From: an uncultured Collinsella sp.
Lineage (GTDB): Bacteria > Actinomycetota > Coriobacteriia > Coriobacteriales > Coriobacteriaceae
Assembly (NCBI GenBank): GCA_902494815.1
Contig: CABUVB010000101.1
Coordinates: 1 to 6,736, forward strand
DNA length: 6,736 nucleotides
Direction: 5' to 3'
The stretch's first letter is position 1. Each line of letters starts with the position of its first letter. The notes under the pieces were generated by a model. That model had not been told where the DNA came from. It saw only the letters and a list, made by a program, of their open reading frames with translations, and did no database searches. Of the stretch, positions 6,582 through 6,736 are shown piece after piece. A program made the translations under genes and the position numbers.

Positions 6582-6736
6582 ATGGCTGAGACTTCAAAAC
6601 CGAGCCGCAGAAGGCGGAGTGCCGCGCCGGTCAACCGACGCACAACATCGGTGACGTGGGGCAAACACGCCTCGGGGTTTGATGGCTCGTTCAAGCGCAC
6701 TAAATACGGCTATCCTTCGGCAAGCGCCCGCTTGGC
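6582..6736 (+). CDS. Unrecognised protein, N-terminal fragment, continues past the right edge
   Basis: An ATG at 6582 opens a frame that stays open to the window end (51 complete codons). GAGGG at 6574-6578 is a ribosome binding site, though only three bases from the ATG. The visible protein starts MAETSKPSRRRRSAAPVNRR and is strongly basic, Ser/Thr/Pro-rich and probably disordered over about 25 residues. It continues with TWGKHASGFDGSFKRTKYGY. There is no signal peptide or membrane segment in this part. I do not recognise the family. A basic disordered leader can precede a folded enzyme, a nucleic-acid-binding domain or a cytoplasmic tail before a membrane segment. The dedicated promoter and open frame support it as a real gene. 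Confidence 0.6.
   Translation, partial: MAETSKPSRRRRSAAPVNRRTTSVTWGKHASGFDGSFKRTKYGYPSASARL

Overview
The window looks like a chromosomal segment of a high-GC Gram-positive gut bacterium of the Coriobacteriia, most likely Collinsella or a close relative. This rests on high GC with G/C-ending codons, the style of the encoded proteins, and short intergenic hairpin repeats with GGGACAGG in the loop, which I associate with Collinsella-like genomes. No database search was possible, so the genus is an inference.

Left to right: (1) the N-terminal ~270 codons of a LacI-family repressor on the minus strand, running off the left edge, with its own promoter and a candidate LacI-type operator between promoter and start codon. 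(2) A gene-free interval (810-1121) holding two hairpin repeats and the glmS control region, which has three TGGTAT half-sites in two dyads. (3) glmS on the plus strand, encoding complete glucosamine-6-phosphate synthase, followed by a strong intrinsic terminator. (4) A second, inverted copy of the first hairpin repeat at the end of a convergent GntR/FCD regulator; the regulator's stop codon overlaps the repeat. (5) Divergent from that regulator, a YeiH/UPF0324-family membrane protein (putative anion/sulfate exporter). (6) A 266-bp gap containing an unusual long inverted repeat. (7) A regulator with a Fis-type helix-turn-helix and a degenerate NtrC-like AAA+ domain. (8) The first 51 codons of an unrecognised, very basic protein running off the right edge.

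The genes look like independent transcription units rather than one operon. The only likely functional pair is the divergent GntR/FCD regulator and YeiH-type transporter, which share a 163-bp control region. The LacI regulator and glmS are also divergent, but nothing shows that LacI controls glmS; its best operator lies in its own leader.

The most notable non-coding signal is a family of three stem-loops. Two are near-identical 46-bp copies in inverted orientation flanking glmS. The third has a different stem but the same GGGACAGG in the loop. This is the pattern expected of REP-type elements mobilised by a REP-associated Y1 transposase acting elsewhere in the genome. The most notable protein is the Fis/AAA+ regulator, which has lost the Walker A lysine and the sigma-54 contact loop while keeping the overall fold order.
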